From the IMG/VR virus record IMGVR_UViG_3300025276_003682, positions 1 to 59,988 of that record: 59,988 bases of DNA; one strand, written 5' to 3'. Each line of letters starts with the position of its first letter. Position 1 is the stretch's first letter. This DNA is from a virus. The translations under genes and the position numbers were made by a program. Of the stretch, positions 11,201-18,440 are shown piece after piece. Below the pieces are notes generated by a model. The model saw nothing but the letters and a program-made list of their open reading frames with translations, had not been told where the DNA came from and searched no databases.

Positions 11201-11250
11201 ATAATAATAATAATTTTCACCAATTTTGGGTAGAAACAACAGTAGCGTAA
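5257..11250 (+). CDS. Giant tail fibre/structural protein (1997 aa)
   Basis: ATG start after a 75-base leader. The N-terminal DIQGSQGQLFSITDDLTG module (5302-5430) also occurs in the fibre at 13198. The body is made of beta-rich repeats: ELEGTSLDINGNADI-type blocks near 5806, 8320 and 8910, NATFAGN/NATFTGN strands, and GNVGIGAINP. Two SHNHAASEITSGTL / SHTHAASDITSGTL segments (about residues 1067 and 1692) resemble collar motifs of T4-type fibres, each followed by a fibre-tip-like segment ending in WGSWYRLYHEGH or WGPWQTLV. Residues about 1820-1910 look like a fibronectin-III domain (APNAPTNLVTSIVSDTVNVT). Probably a long side fibre or baseplate-attached fibre with several tip domains. The exact T4 counterpart is unclear. 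Confidence 0.75.
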   Translation: MANEFKVKKGLIVHGSGSTVLDIQGSQGQLFSITDDLTGTLFAVSDISGVSIFDVNADGTTTLDGNITQTSGTATFGNGITLQQVAGYSLIETNTSSLFLKASNIQIQGDLIPDADSSRNLGATNRYWENLYADNLYGDGSNLTNVAATETDTLDSVTDRGATTTNNITVGTIGSGAITSTGKIQGTELEGTSLDINGNADIAGNLTIDSGYVTLDPDTAGNVLTWKESDSNLTAGQLRSYANRGDIYLYKDGTKTTELSALTDSFIPAIHIGGTTAATGGVLQTTGNVNIDGSANISGDTAISGSFGVVEAFTAEAGGDVVVIGGLEAKSGIDARNYVDIYQDSDSAGLKIFGYDDRSAYSGNLYIDTNGNFQINQTHGAGSGYIQIQAENYLELGGGSLVYTSSNFRIYDAGQLSLGNSGDYKIKHNTAADNLIIHTDDNKGITIDNAGNVTFTEDVVVAGKVTAQEFHTDFVSASIMYESGSTKFGDSSDDNHDFTGSLNIETGDINIDSGRFLTMYGNGSTYHGIGSVDQNANSSDDIRVNSYHNVYIDLDSNNNNTDTTTFFQISQHSGASTLNTPFFKVRGDGRVGINEDNPDSILHVNTGTGTGNANTVIIDRAGSSDYSGISFATAGTIDWSIGQNAAGNFELFENGADAQTRLTVKTSGNVGIGAINPADKLHIQGGNLRLENGATSVNKLIPLGTGGNAALSIKGGNFVHNVYFDTSWNDFRYARLVSSYNTSDSSFYLYKSDASGGTSATTTISTGISTFAGNLSLLGDLNFSGGTGKKIVLGSQRVYALPAQNTKMRILTLANQTSCRVYIDSSENAYNQPIVLDIFYNSQGSAKPVIHRNNHYTWHTHSNDIRFTSDTSGHIYAEKITYSTGRNVNIRKVEEFKGTVTLLDGSTTQTGGGANEVIEGAFGRIQAHGNIDVNSGGVIKMNGTEVISAARVINATSATFAGNVTTSDNSFYISSRKFIARDANGTGLFADDASSGLSIADNGNATFTDNVSSLGTISATGKISGTELEGTSLDINGNADISGNLVIAGTVDGVDISTLSTTFAPISHNHAASEITSGTLDNARLDAKVFINDGGTFSTGFASDVDTLSGFIIKRVTGFTGTDHRAFTGHHNLLQIPNTSSNQHDAQIAFETGTIADGGIKFRNSSGGTWGSWYRLYHEGHLPTLSELGAAADTVVNQSDFVSAANGGTFSGAITSTGKISGTELEGTSLDINGAATFDTNANGLGKIDHKNSNAGSSAYTSIRIMNDVGGAEIWRNSSTRTQTGGAAQSFNIYNSQDTNIWSGGTRAVNFNTSQNATFTGNITVGSTGAAPLLFSKSTYGDMDTDAFYRIKFQDQGGVHNDVGIGQTATGNLGFNITAGKDFLFNGGTSGNALTLNAGGNATFAGNVDLGNSSNITMGVGAPGQLRVKGSGYTGAIALDASAMYIYHDSSLRDLVLGTNETARLTIDGSSGNATFAGTVTANGVALTGDQDLSSFLTASSTDLDSRYFTETEVTNLLADKTDLNHIRSLGTQAFTNGTNPSITTAQVISEIESDGGFDSYSSVFKTSWSYAGNYNLTDAGRFTETAGSSWITWTDNSSDSERGNITTLAIAPNSGGSAGKVFIYNDQGSGYAPGWREVWTSTSDGSGSGLDADKLDGQEGTHYANVQADWNATSGDAFIQNKPSTFTPSSHTHAASDITSGTLAVARGGTGLTANTTYINSNAFANFAVTTADYDTITTRGLYRFQGTLNGPFGTSHTTGLALLESSGNYGWQMASNSSVNNAEGLAYRYKDSSWGPWQTLVTKTFGDGRYVRPNTAPNAPTNLVTSIVSDTVNVTFTASTTANIDNYLVFSSVAGGDYGLISIIPPADFSGTMSIIDDSFNAGGTQAYRVYAVKNGVYSSPLTGTRSFTVGTVEPVNMSVVNLNTAYYIQYDAPASKARFITAYNIYKHEHATQASLLRSSATLIYSGVNNSYMYTISGNNNNNFHQFWVETTVA
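5302..5430 (+). repeat. Shared fibre N-terminal module, copy 1
   Basis: Encodes STVLDIQGSQGQLFSITDD followed by LTGTLFAVSDISGVSIFDV. A close copy lies at 15369-15498 inside the second giant fibre, showing module exchange between the two genes. Confidence 0.7.
5800..5880 (+). repeat. Internal fibre repeat ELEGTSLDINGNADI, copy 1
   Basis: DNA for KIQGTELEGTSLDINGNADI. Copies at about 8317-8395 and 8908-8957 in the same gene differ by few substitutions, indicating intragenic duplication. Confidence 0.65.
8317..8395 (+). repeat. Internal fibre repeat ELEGTSLDINGNADI, copy 2
   Basis: Second intragenic copy, encoding KISGTELEGTSLDINGNADI followed by SGNL. Confidence 0.65.
8908..8957 (+). repeat. 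Internal fibre repeat ELEGTSLDING, copy 3
   Basis: Third, shorter intragenic copy, encoding KISGTELEGTSLDING and then diverging. Confidence 0.6.
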
Positions 11251-11251
11251 T

Positions 11252-11410
11252 ATGGAAGAGAATTTAAAGTACTGGGAAGATAAAAGAGATCAAAGAATAG
11301 AGGATATAGAATGCCAAACAACAATAGGTAACCCAGACCGGTCATTAATGAATTTATTAATATTGCAGTTAGAAGAAGCAAATACAAAAATCTTAGAAAT
11401 AAATGGGTAA
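11252..11410 (+). CDS. Small helical protein between fibre genes
   Basis: A 52-aa ORF starting with ATG one base after the giant fibre stop and overlapping the next gene by 8 bases. It is charged and probably helical (ENLKYWEDKRDQRIEDIE; LLILQLEEANTKILEI). The tight coupling to both neighbours supports real translation. I do not recognise it; a fibre chaperone or trimerisation partner would fit the position but is speculative. Confidence 0.5.
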   Translation: MEENLKYWEDKRDQRIEDIECQTTIGNPDRSLMNLLILQLEEANTKILEING

Positions 11411-13196
11411 GTTTTCACAACAAGTAGTTACAAGAAGTAATATTATTTCTATCACTGGAGCAGGAATGTACGAAAGTGAGGGAACAGTAATAGGTCCGGT
11501 ACAAAAAGGAGGAACTGGTAACTGCCTAATTTCATCTTCAGGTGGGGAATATGATGGAGGGGATAGAGTAATAGGCTTTCACAACGGTTATGATATAGAC
11601 GGAGATATACTAATAACTGTAGGTTGGGGAGATGGGTGTGCCGTAAGAAGGCTAAACAACGATGGTTCAATGACTAAGTTATATCACGATAACCAAGCAT
11701 TATATAGAGATACAAGTTCAACTTATAACCACTTGCAATCCTGTGCAATGGCAAAAGGGGTAAACAAAGCTGTTATAGGTACATACAACGTTTATGGTTA
11801 TTCTATAATAGACTACAGAGGAGCTGTTGATGGAACAACAAACGGAGGAGCAGTAATAAGAGAAGATAGACCAGCACATACAAACCCAACAGACTTTATA
11901 GATGATTCAGGAACCAATTCAAGAGCAAACGGTTATATTAGAAGATATGGATCATCGTACTATGGAGCACTTTGTGCAGCAGGTGAATGGATTTACGCAT
12001 CATCCCATGATTCAAACACTCACTATAAAAAATACGGAAGAAGAAATTTAGCAACTGGTGCTCAAGAATTTATTAGTGGAGTAACAGATAAGAAATCGGG
12101 AACAGCAGATGAAGATAGAAATGGGTACAGAGCTTTTTTAGCATACGACGAAGTAAACGATAGAATGTTCTACTTTAATCATGACGGTAATGGAGCTTTT
12201 ACTGTTATACTAGATGCTTCAACAGCATCACCTGAAGCAGTTTGGTGTGATCTAGAAGATACAATAGCAGGTACAAATTCTGTTTTCACTATGAGTGGAT
12301 ATAGTAGAGAACAGGGACTTTATATACCTGATCCTGTTAGTGCACCAAACGTAATTATAATGGGCGGATACGATTATATTATGGAAGTTAACTTTACTCC
12401 ATGTTTAACTGGAGGAGTACCCAACGTCACTAAAAGAACTAGTAATAGAAATTATACAAATGGCGTAAATCACCCAGGTAACATGAGATTGGGTAATAAG
12501 TTTCAAAAATCAACCGGAACACCTATGGATAAGATGCCCGACTATGCAGGAAGTTTCTGTGGGTATTATGCCGATAGAGGATATGCAAAAGTAGATGGAG
12601 GATTTGTGGATACAGATAACTTCAAGATATACGCTAGAAAAGAAACGTCAAACTACGTAGAGGATCAAGCTAGTGTATATGGAGGTTCAGCAAGGGGAAG
12701 GAGCTTTCAATCTGACTATGCAGTTAACGCAGTATTAATGTCATCAGCAAACGGGTCTAAATACTGGGTAAGAATGGGGTATGGATCAGATGGACATTCA
12801 TTTAGAATATGGCCAGAAGCTACAAAGCCAATAGAGTTTATTGGGAACTGGGAAATAGAATATGGAACATACACTTTAGATAATTCTGCTAATGTGGATA
12901 TGGTGTTTGTAGGCGGTGCGTCTTATTTCTGTATACCAACTAATTGCACCCTCAGTATATTCGTTAGTAATGATAACGGAACTACTTATGAAGCCTATAA
13001 TAAAGATACAGTAGAATCACATGTCTTTGGATCAACAGGGACCCAGTTAAGACTAAAATTGATTGCAACAGGGCATCCAAATAAAGCTCCTTTTTTAGTA
13101 AGTCAGACACCATTAACAGTGGATTACGGATCGATGCATGATGCTGCCAAACATTCGAATATAAAATTTAAGATAACAAGAAAAAGACTAAGATAA
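11403..13196 (+). CDS. Tail-associated structural protein, unknown fold
   Basis: 597 aa, overlapping the small ORF upstream by 8 bases and ending two bases before the next fibre. It has repeated hydrophobic-Gly beta-strand patterns (GYDIDGDILITVGWGDGC; NKAVIGTYNVYGYSIIDY; RMFYFNHDGNGAFTVILD; NVIIMGGYDYIMEVNF) that resemble blades of a beta-propeller, then a C-terminal IEFIGNWEIEYGTYTLDNS region. No catalytic motif is recognisable. Placement between two giant fibres suggests a tail adhesin. Propeller assignment is by eye only. Confidence 0.6.
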   Translation: MGKFSQQVVTRSNIISITGAGMYESEGTVIGPVQKGGTGNCLISSSGGEYDGGDRVIGFHNGYDIDGDILITVGWGDGCAVRRLNNDGSMTKLYHDNQALYRDTSSTYNHLQSCAMAKGVNKAVIGTYNVYGYSIIDYRGAVDGTTNGGAVIREDRPAHTNPTDFIDDSGTNSRANGYIRRYGSSYYGALCAAGEWIYASSHDSNTHYKKYGRRNLATGAQEFISGVTDKKSGTADEDRNGYRAFLAYDEVNDRMFYFNHDGNGAFTVILDASTASPEAVWCDLEDTIAGTNSVFTMSGYSREQGLYIPDPVSAPNVIIMGGYDYIMEVNFTPCLTGGVPNVTKRTSNRNYTNGVNHPGNMRLGNKFQKSTGTPMDKMPDYAGSFCGYYADRGYAKVDGGFVDTDNFKIYARKETSNYVEDQASVYGGSARGRSFQSDYAVNAVLMSSANGSKYWVRMGYGSDGHSFRIWPEATKPIEFIGNWEIEYGTYTLDNSANVDMVFVGGASYFCIPTNCTLSIFVSNDNGTTYEAYNKDTVESHVFGSTGTQLRLKLIATGHPNKAPFLVSQTPLTVDYGSMHDAAKHSNIKFKITRKRLR

Positions 13197-13197
13197 T

Positions 13198-16100
13198 ATG
13201 GCTACAATAACAGGAACTAGAAGACATTTGGGGATTACCTCCGATACTTTTGACAGTAACGGAAACGTAGTAGTTGGCGGTGATTTAACTGTAGAAGGAA
13301 CTACAACAACTTTAGATACAGCTAATCTATTAGTAGAAGATAAAAATATAATTATCGGAAATGTATCTACACCTTCTGATACTACTGCTGATGGTGGTGG
13401 GATAACTTTGAAAGGAGCTAGTGACTATACCATTAATTGGGTAAATGCTAATGACAGGTGGGAATTTAATCAAGGAATATACTCATCAGGAACATTAGCA
13501 TCTAATGGTCTAAATATTAATGGTAATGCTATTATATCAGGAAATTTAAGCGGAGTTGATACGTTAACTGCTACAACGTTGATTGTAACAAATTACGGAC
13601 TAGTTTCTGGTGATATTCCTAATAATGCTGCTAACACTACAGGTTTAGCATCTCATGCAACTAATTTAAATGCTACAGATGATAGAGATATTGCCCCAGA
13701 AGATTTAACTTATAATGATGATCTTCGTATATTTTTTGCAGAAAAATCAGGTATAGAAGGCGGCACGGTTGGAAGTGATTATCAAGATTTATTAGTTTTA
13801 AACTCCTATGCCGATTCATCAGGTGGTACTGCAAACGCATTAGGTTTTGATAAGAATTCAAAAAGAATATTACATTACAATTCAGCCCAAACAGCAACCA
13901 ATTGGGGAACACCAAAACAATTAGCATATACCGATAGTGATATAACAGGTGAAGCAGCTACAGTAGCAGAAATAGGTAATTTAACGGGGCATATAACATC
14001 TGTAGATAGGGCAACATCATTAGGTTCGTTTACAACAGCAGAATTAAATGCAGCTATTTCTGATGGGACAATAAATTCACAAACACTACCTTCAGACTTT
14101 GTATCAGCAGCAAATGGAGGGACATTCGCTAATACAGTTAACATTGCAGATATAATTGACGGGCCTTTTGCAGCTCTTAGATTAATGAACCAAAAAACTT
14201 ATGGTTCAGGTACTGGTACAAACGAAGAAGTAAGGTTTGTAATGGGTATATCTGAAAGCGGTATATCTTTTGATAGTAGAGAAGGTTTTGCTATAGAGCT
14301 TGGAATTGCCGATCAAAGTGACTCCAGTAATGGTGTTGTTAATTTTAAAGTAAGAGATGGCGGTACATTAGGTACTTACTCAACAGTAACTGGTTCTGAT
14401 AAATCAGTTTCTTTCGTAGGCGATTTATCTATTAATTCAAGTTTATATGTAAAAGGAGCTAACGAAAGAATATACATGAACGGGGGAGGAGCTACAAACT
14501 GGAGAGGTGTTGAAGTGAATTCATCAGGTTTGTGGTCATGGGGTGAAACTGGGGTGGGTAACTACTTTTCTAAAAACATCGGGATTGGAACTACATCTAC
14601 AAGTAACTTATTAAGTTTGAGGGGCAGCGGTCAAAATTACTCAACTAGTCCTGCTATAAAAATGTGGGATTCATATAATTCTAAAGGATGGTATGTAGGT
14701 AGCGCTAATAATCATGCAGCTGGAGATTTTTACATAAGATCAGTTACTTCAGAAGCAGCTTATCCTGTAGCTGCTAATCAAGAATTTACAATAAAACAAT
14801 CTGGAAACGTTGGAATCGGGACAATTAATCCTGATGGTAAACTAGAGGTATTGGGGGTTGACAATAATACAATACTAACGTTAACTAGAGGCAATGCTTC
14901 TCAATATTTAACTTTTAGGGGTTATCAAATGGCTAGCAATGGAAACAACATGCTTGTTTCGGCTGATGATACTAAGCAAGTTTGGTTGGGTCATCAAAGT
15001 AGTACATCGGAATTAGTAGTAGATGTAGGAGGTAACGTCGGTATCGGGACAACTACTCCACAATCTAAATTTGACGTTAAATTGGCAAACAATACAGTAG
15101 CAAGTATTGGAGGTACAGTATCAGCTGGTTCTTACGCCGGTTTACATTTTGGTTATTCAGAAGCAGCCAATGTAAACTACAGGCATTCAGCAATTGTATT
15201 TGAAAGAGATGATGCAGCCCATGGAGATGCAAGAGGTAATATACACATATTAAATAGTCCTGGAGGAAGCACTAGTGCAAATCTAGGTGATGCTAGACTA
15301 ACTATAACACCGAGTGGTAGCGTTGGTATAGGGACAACTAGTCCTAGCAGTAAATTAGAAGTATATGCATCAGGTTCGACAGTATTAGACATACAAGGAT
15401 CACAAGGACAGTTATTCTCTATAACAGACAATCTAACAGGAGATTTATTCACAGTCTCAGATATATCAGGAGTACCAATATTTAATGTAAATGCTACCGG
15501 CCTAGCTACTGTTGATGGAGTAATGAGTATCGGCCTAAACGGGGCAACACCGATATTCACTCTAGATGTTGGCGGGGATATAGGTACAGATAGGTACATA
15601 AGACACAACGGAGATTCCAATACCTACTTCGGTTTTAGCGGTGCGGATACTATACAATTTAATACAAACTCAAGTGAAAGATTAAGAATAGACAGCTCCG
15701 GAGACGTATTTATAACAGGCCAGGTTGGTATTGGAGCAACACCTGTATCACCTTTAACTGTAAAATCAAATTCAGTAAGCTCAGGTGAATCTGGTATAGT
15801 TATACAAGCAAACGGAAATACAAATAGTATAATTAAATTAGGAGAAAAAGCTACTGACGGAGCAAGGTTAGAAATGCTTGACGCTGGAGTTACTAAAATA
15901 GCTTTATTCACAGATGGTACAGGTAACTATATAACTGCAGGCAACGTTGGGATTGGAGTGACTAGCCCGGCTACTTTATTGCATACAGCGATATTACCAG
16001 TACCTTCAAGTACAGTTGCAAATGAATTAAGAATAGAAAGTAGAACTGTTACCGGCTACGGTGGGGAATCTAACATTAATCTATATACATCACAATACGG

Positions 16101-17691
16101 TAACCCAGGAATTTACTTTGGTAATCAAGCAGCAATAGCATCACAACCAGCTTCCATTAAGTTTACAGGATCTAGTAGCTTACTAACTATCAATACTACT
16201 GGGGCGTTCCAAGTCTCAAGAAGCGGTGTTCCTAGGCTGAATATTTCTAATACTGTCGCCTATTTTACTGGAATTAACGTTGGTATTGGGATGACTAATC
16301 CTAGCAGTAAATTAGAAGTAGACGGAGATATAAAAGGTGACTCATTCAGTAGTGACGGTAATGCTAAATTCTATACATGGAGAGCATTAGAAAATACAAC
16401 TAATGGAACAAATATTTATCATAGAATAGCAAGAATTACTGCAACTCAATCCACCAGGTTTATTATAGAACTTGCAGGTAGATCTGCTTCCTACGGTGAT
16501 GGTCAAATACCTGCTTATGGAAAACTTGTAGGGCAATTAAATAATGATAATAATTATGATTTAATTTACTACGATTTTACAAACGGTGTTAACGGAACTA
16601 GTCAAGTAGTTACTCAAATAGGACAAGTAGATGTAAGTACTACAGCAACAGACATTTATATACGAAACGGTGAATTCTCAGAAATCACAGCTACAGCACA
16701 TATTTCTGATGGAACGATAACACCATACAGCAACAGTAACGGATCAACCTCTGCACCATCAGGATTTTCTACTGCAAACACAGCCACAGTATGGAACTCA
16801 ACAAACTCAAGTGCACTTGCAGCTACATTAACATCATCGTTCCCAAAAGGAAGTACTACAAACTACACCACAGCAGCAACAAGTAATACTGACGCCTGGT
16901 ATAAGTTATTTCAAATACAGGACAACAATTCTTGTCCAATAGAATGTCATATAAGGAGTTATGCTCATACATCGCTATCTTTCATAGCATCAGAGGGATA
17001 TGCAGGAGGCGCAGCACATATCAACATTCTAGATGCACATGTAAGCTCTACCAATTCTGCCTATAAATTTATAGAAGGTATACGTATTACAGCATCAGGA
17101 GTTGTAGAAATACTACTGAATGGCGGAAGTAATGTATCCGTAGAAATGACATTAATTGGAGATGCAATTCCAGAATCATCATTAGTTGTTTCAACAGAAA
17201 GTACTGCAAATATAAGAGACTCAGTAACGTCCCTTTCAACCGGTATGGTAAGAGCTTACGGAGATGTATCGGTTGGAGAGACTTTATCATATACAAGACC
17301 AACAGCGAATAATCAATTCAGAGGTGAAATAGTTACTTTTGGAAATCACGGTACAATAACTGCAGGAGATCTAGTGTATCTTAATACTTCTGGCGCTTGG
17401 AACAGAGCAAAAGCAGATACAGGTACAACAAGTAAAGCTCTTTTAGGAGTAGCACTGGGAACTAAAGCTTCTGATGGGATACTATTAAGAGGTTTTTCAA
17501 GATCTACTGCAACTTTTACAGAATCTGTAAACGCAGGATTACCGTTATATGTAAGTACTGCCACAGCTGGAAATGCAACTGCAGCTATTCCAAGTACTAC
17601 AGGACATATAGCTAGAATAGTAGGATACTCTACCGGAGTTTCATCAGAAATATACTTCTGCCCAGATAACACATTTGTAGAAATAGCATAG
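13198..17691 (+). CDS. Second giant tail fibre with NVGIGT repeats (1497 aa)
   Basis: ATG two bases after the previous stop. It begins with TFDSNGNVVVGGDLTVEGTT, then carries at least six GNVGIGT-type repeats (for example GNVGIGTINPDGKLEVLG, GSVGIGTTSPSSKLEVYA, NVGIGMTNPSSKLEVDG) spread between about 14580 and 16320. The DIQGSQGQLFSITDNLTG module at 15369-15498 is shared with the 1997-aa fibre. The C-terminal about 130 residues (GDVSVGETLSYTRPTANN to the end) form a separate compact domain with GDLVYLNTSGAW and GLPLYVSTATAG, as found at the ends of fibre proteins of marine T4-like phages. Structural fibre; receptor unknown. Confidence 0.75.
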   Translation: MATITGTRRHLGITSDTFDSNGNVVVGGDLTVEGTTTTLDTANLLVEDKNIIIGNVSTPSDTTADGGGITLKGASDYTINWVNANDRWEFNQGIYSSGTLASNGLNINGNAIISGNLSGVDTLTATTLIVTNYGLVSGDIPNNAANTTGLASHATNLNATDDRDIAPEDLTYNDDLRIFFAEKSGIEGGTVGSDYQDLLVLNSYADSSGGTANALGFDKNSKRILHYNSAQTATNWGTPKQLAYTDSDITGEAATVAEIGNLTGHITSVDRATSLGSFTTAELNAAISDGTINSQTLPSDFVSAANGGTFANTVNIADIIDGPFAALRLMNQKTYGSGTGTNEEVRFVMGISESGISFDSREGFAIELGIADQSDSSNGVVNFKVRDGGTLGTYSTVTGSDKSVSFVGDLSINSSLYVKGANERIYMNGGGATNWRGVEVNSSGLWSWGETGVGNYFSKNIGIGTTSTSNLLSLRGSGQNYSTSPAIKMWDSYNSKGWYVGSANNHAAGDFYIRSVTSEAAYPVAANQEFTIKQSGNVGIGTINPDGKLEVLGVDNNTILTLTRGNASQYLTFRGYQMASNGNNMLVSADDTKQVWLGHQSSTSELVVDVGGNVGIGTTTPQSKFDVKLANNTVASIGGTVSAGSYAGLHFGYSEAANVNYRHSAIVFERDDAAHGDARGNIHILNSPGGSTSANLGDARLTITPSGSVGIGTTSPSSKLEVYASGSTVLDIQGSQGQLFSITDNLTGDLFTVSDISGVPIFNVNATGLATVDGVMSIGLNGATPIFTLDVGGDIGTDRYIRHNGDSNTYFGFSGADTIQFNTNSSERLRIDSSGDVFITGQVGIGATPVSPLTVKSNSVSSGESGIVIQANGNTNSIIKLGEKATDGARLEMLDAGVTKIALFTDGTGNYITAGNVGIGVTSPATLLHTAILPVPSSTVANELRIESRTVTGYGGESNINLYTSQYGNPGIYFGNQAAIASQPASIKFTGSSSLLTINTTGAFQVSRSGVPRLNISNTVAYFTGINVGIGMTNPSSKLEVDGDIKGDSFSSDGNAKFYTWRALENTTNGTNIYHRIARITATQSTRFIIELAGRSASYGDGQIPAYGKLVGQLNNDNNYDLIYYDFTNGVNGTSQVVTQIGQVDVSTTATDIYIRNGEFSEITATAHISDGTITPYSNSNGSTSAPSGFSTANTATVWNSTNSSALAATLTSSFPKGSTTNYTTAATSNTDAWYKLFQIQDNNSCPIECHIRSYAHTSLSFIASEGYAGGAAHINILDAHVSSTNSAYKFIEGIRITASGVVEILLNGGSNVSVEMTLIGDAIPESSLVVSTESTANIRDSVTSLSTGMVRAYGDVSVGETLSYTRPTANNQFRGEIVTFGNHGTITAGDLVYLNTSGAWNRAKADTGTTSKALLGVALGTKASDGILLRGFSRSTATFTESVNAGLPLYVSTATAGNATAAIPSTTGHIARIVGYSTGVSSEIYFCPDNTFVEIA
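15369..15498 (+). repeat. Shared fibre module, copy 2
   Basis: Encodes STVLDIQGSQGQLFSITDN followed by LTGDLFTVSDISGVPIFNV, matching 5302-5430. In this gene the module is internal rather than N-terminal. Confidence 0.7.
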
Positions 17692-17719
17692 TAAAGTTAA
17701 CATAAAATATATAAAGGAG

Positions 17720-18418
17720 ATGCCAGAAGGAAAAAAGATAGAAAAAGCAGATCACAAGTTTGAATATAAGCCCGGTTACAAAGAAAAGGAATTAAATTTT
17801 AGCAAAAATAAAATATCATTTTCCGATGGTTTAGAGACCTTTAACATAATGATGGAGTGGGAAACTCCGATAATGAAAAGATCAGCTGAATGGGTAACAA
17901 ACGATGGTAAAGCAGAAAGCGTATTAGAAATAGGATTCGGTATGGGGATAGCAGCAGGCCTGATACAGAAATACTCTCCAGATATACACACAATAGTAGA
18001 ATTACACCCAGAGATAGTTATAAGAGCACAAGCATTTGCAAATACCCAAAACAAACTATTTAGTCAAAAAAAATCGACAGCCCATAAAAAGGTAGAAATT
18101 ATTGGAGGAAAAGACTGGTATGGAGAATTCCAAAAAACGTTTGAAGAATCAAAATTAAGACAATACCATGCAGTTTTTATTGATACATATAATGACAATA
18201 ATCTAGATAAGATTAAAGACTACATTACTAAAATACTAGCTCCAAAAGGAAGAATGACATGGTGGAATCCAATGCAAGATAGTATACCGGACGAAAAAAC
18301 TCAAAAAAAACGAGGACTTACATATGAACGTATTAAAATGAGCGATCATGGAATATTGGTACCTAGTAATAAATACCATACAACAGATACGTACTGGATG
18401 CCTAAATACGAAAGATAA
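17720..18418 (+). CDS. GAMT-like class I SAM-dependent methyltransferase
   Basis: 232 aa. Residues 45-50 MEWETP, 68-76 VLEIGFGMG (motif I, SAM binding), 93-97 VELHP and 153-157 FIDTY reproduce in order the signature of guanidinoacetate N-methyltransferase (GAMT) and the related arginine methyltransferase RMT2, including the WETP element that contacts substrate in GAMT. The C-terminal HGILVPSNKYHTTDTYWMP also resembles the GAMT end. The substrate in a phage is unknown: a small guanidino compound or a protein arginine are both possible. AAGGAG abuts the ATG with no spacing, so it is unlikely to act as a ribosome site. It is unusual among tail-fibre genes. Confidence 0.75.
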   Translation: MPEGKKIEKADHKFEYKPGYKEKELNFSKNKISFSDGLETFNIMMEWETPIMKRSAEWVTNDGKAESVLEIGFGMGIAAGLIQKYSPDIHTIVELHPEIVIRAQAFANTQNKLFSQKKSTAHKKVEIIGGKDWYGEFQKTFEESKLRQYHAVFIDTYNDNNLDKIKDYITKILAPKGRMTWWNPMQDSIPDEKTQKKRGLTYERIKMSDHGILVPSNKYHTTDTYWMPKYER

Positions 18419-18440
18419 TTAATATAATAACAAAAGAGTT

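Noticed and set aside
17715-17722. Shine-Dalgarno sequence before the methyltransferase gene
   Set aside because: AAGGAG directly abuts the ATG with no spacer, so it cannot position the ribosome normally.
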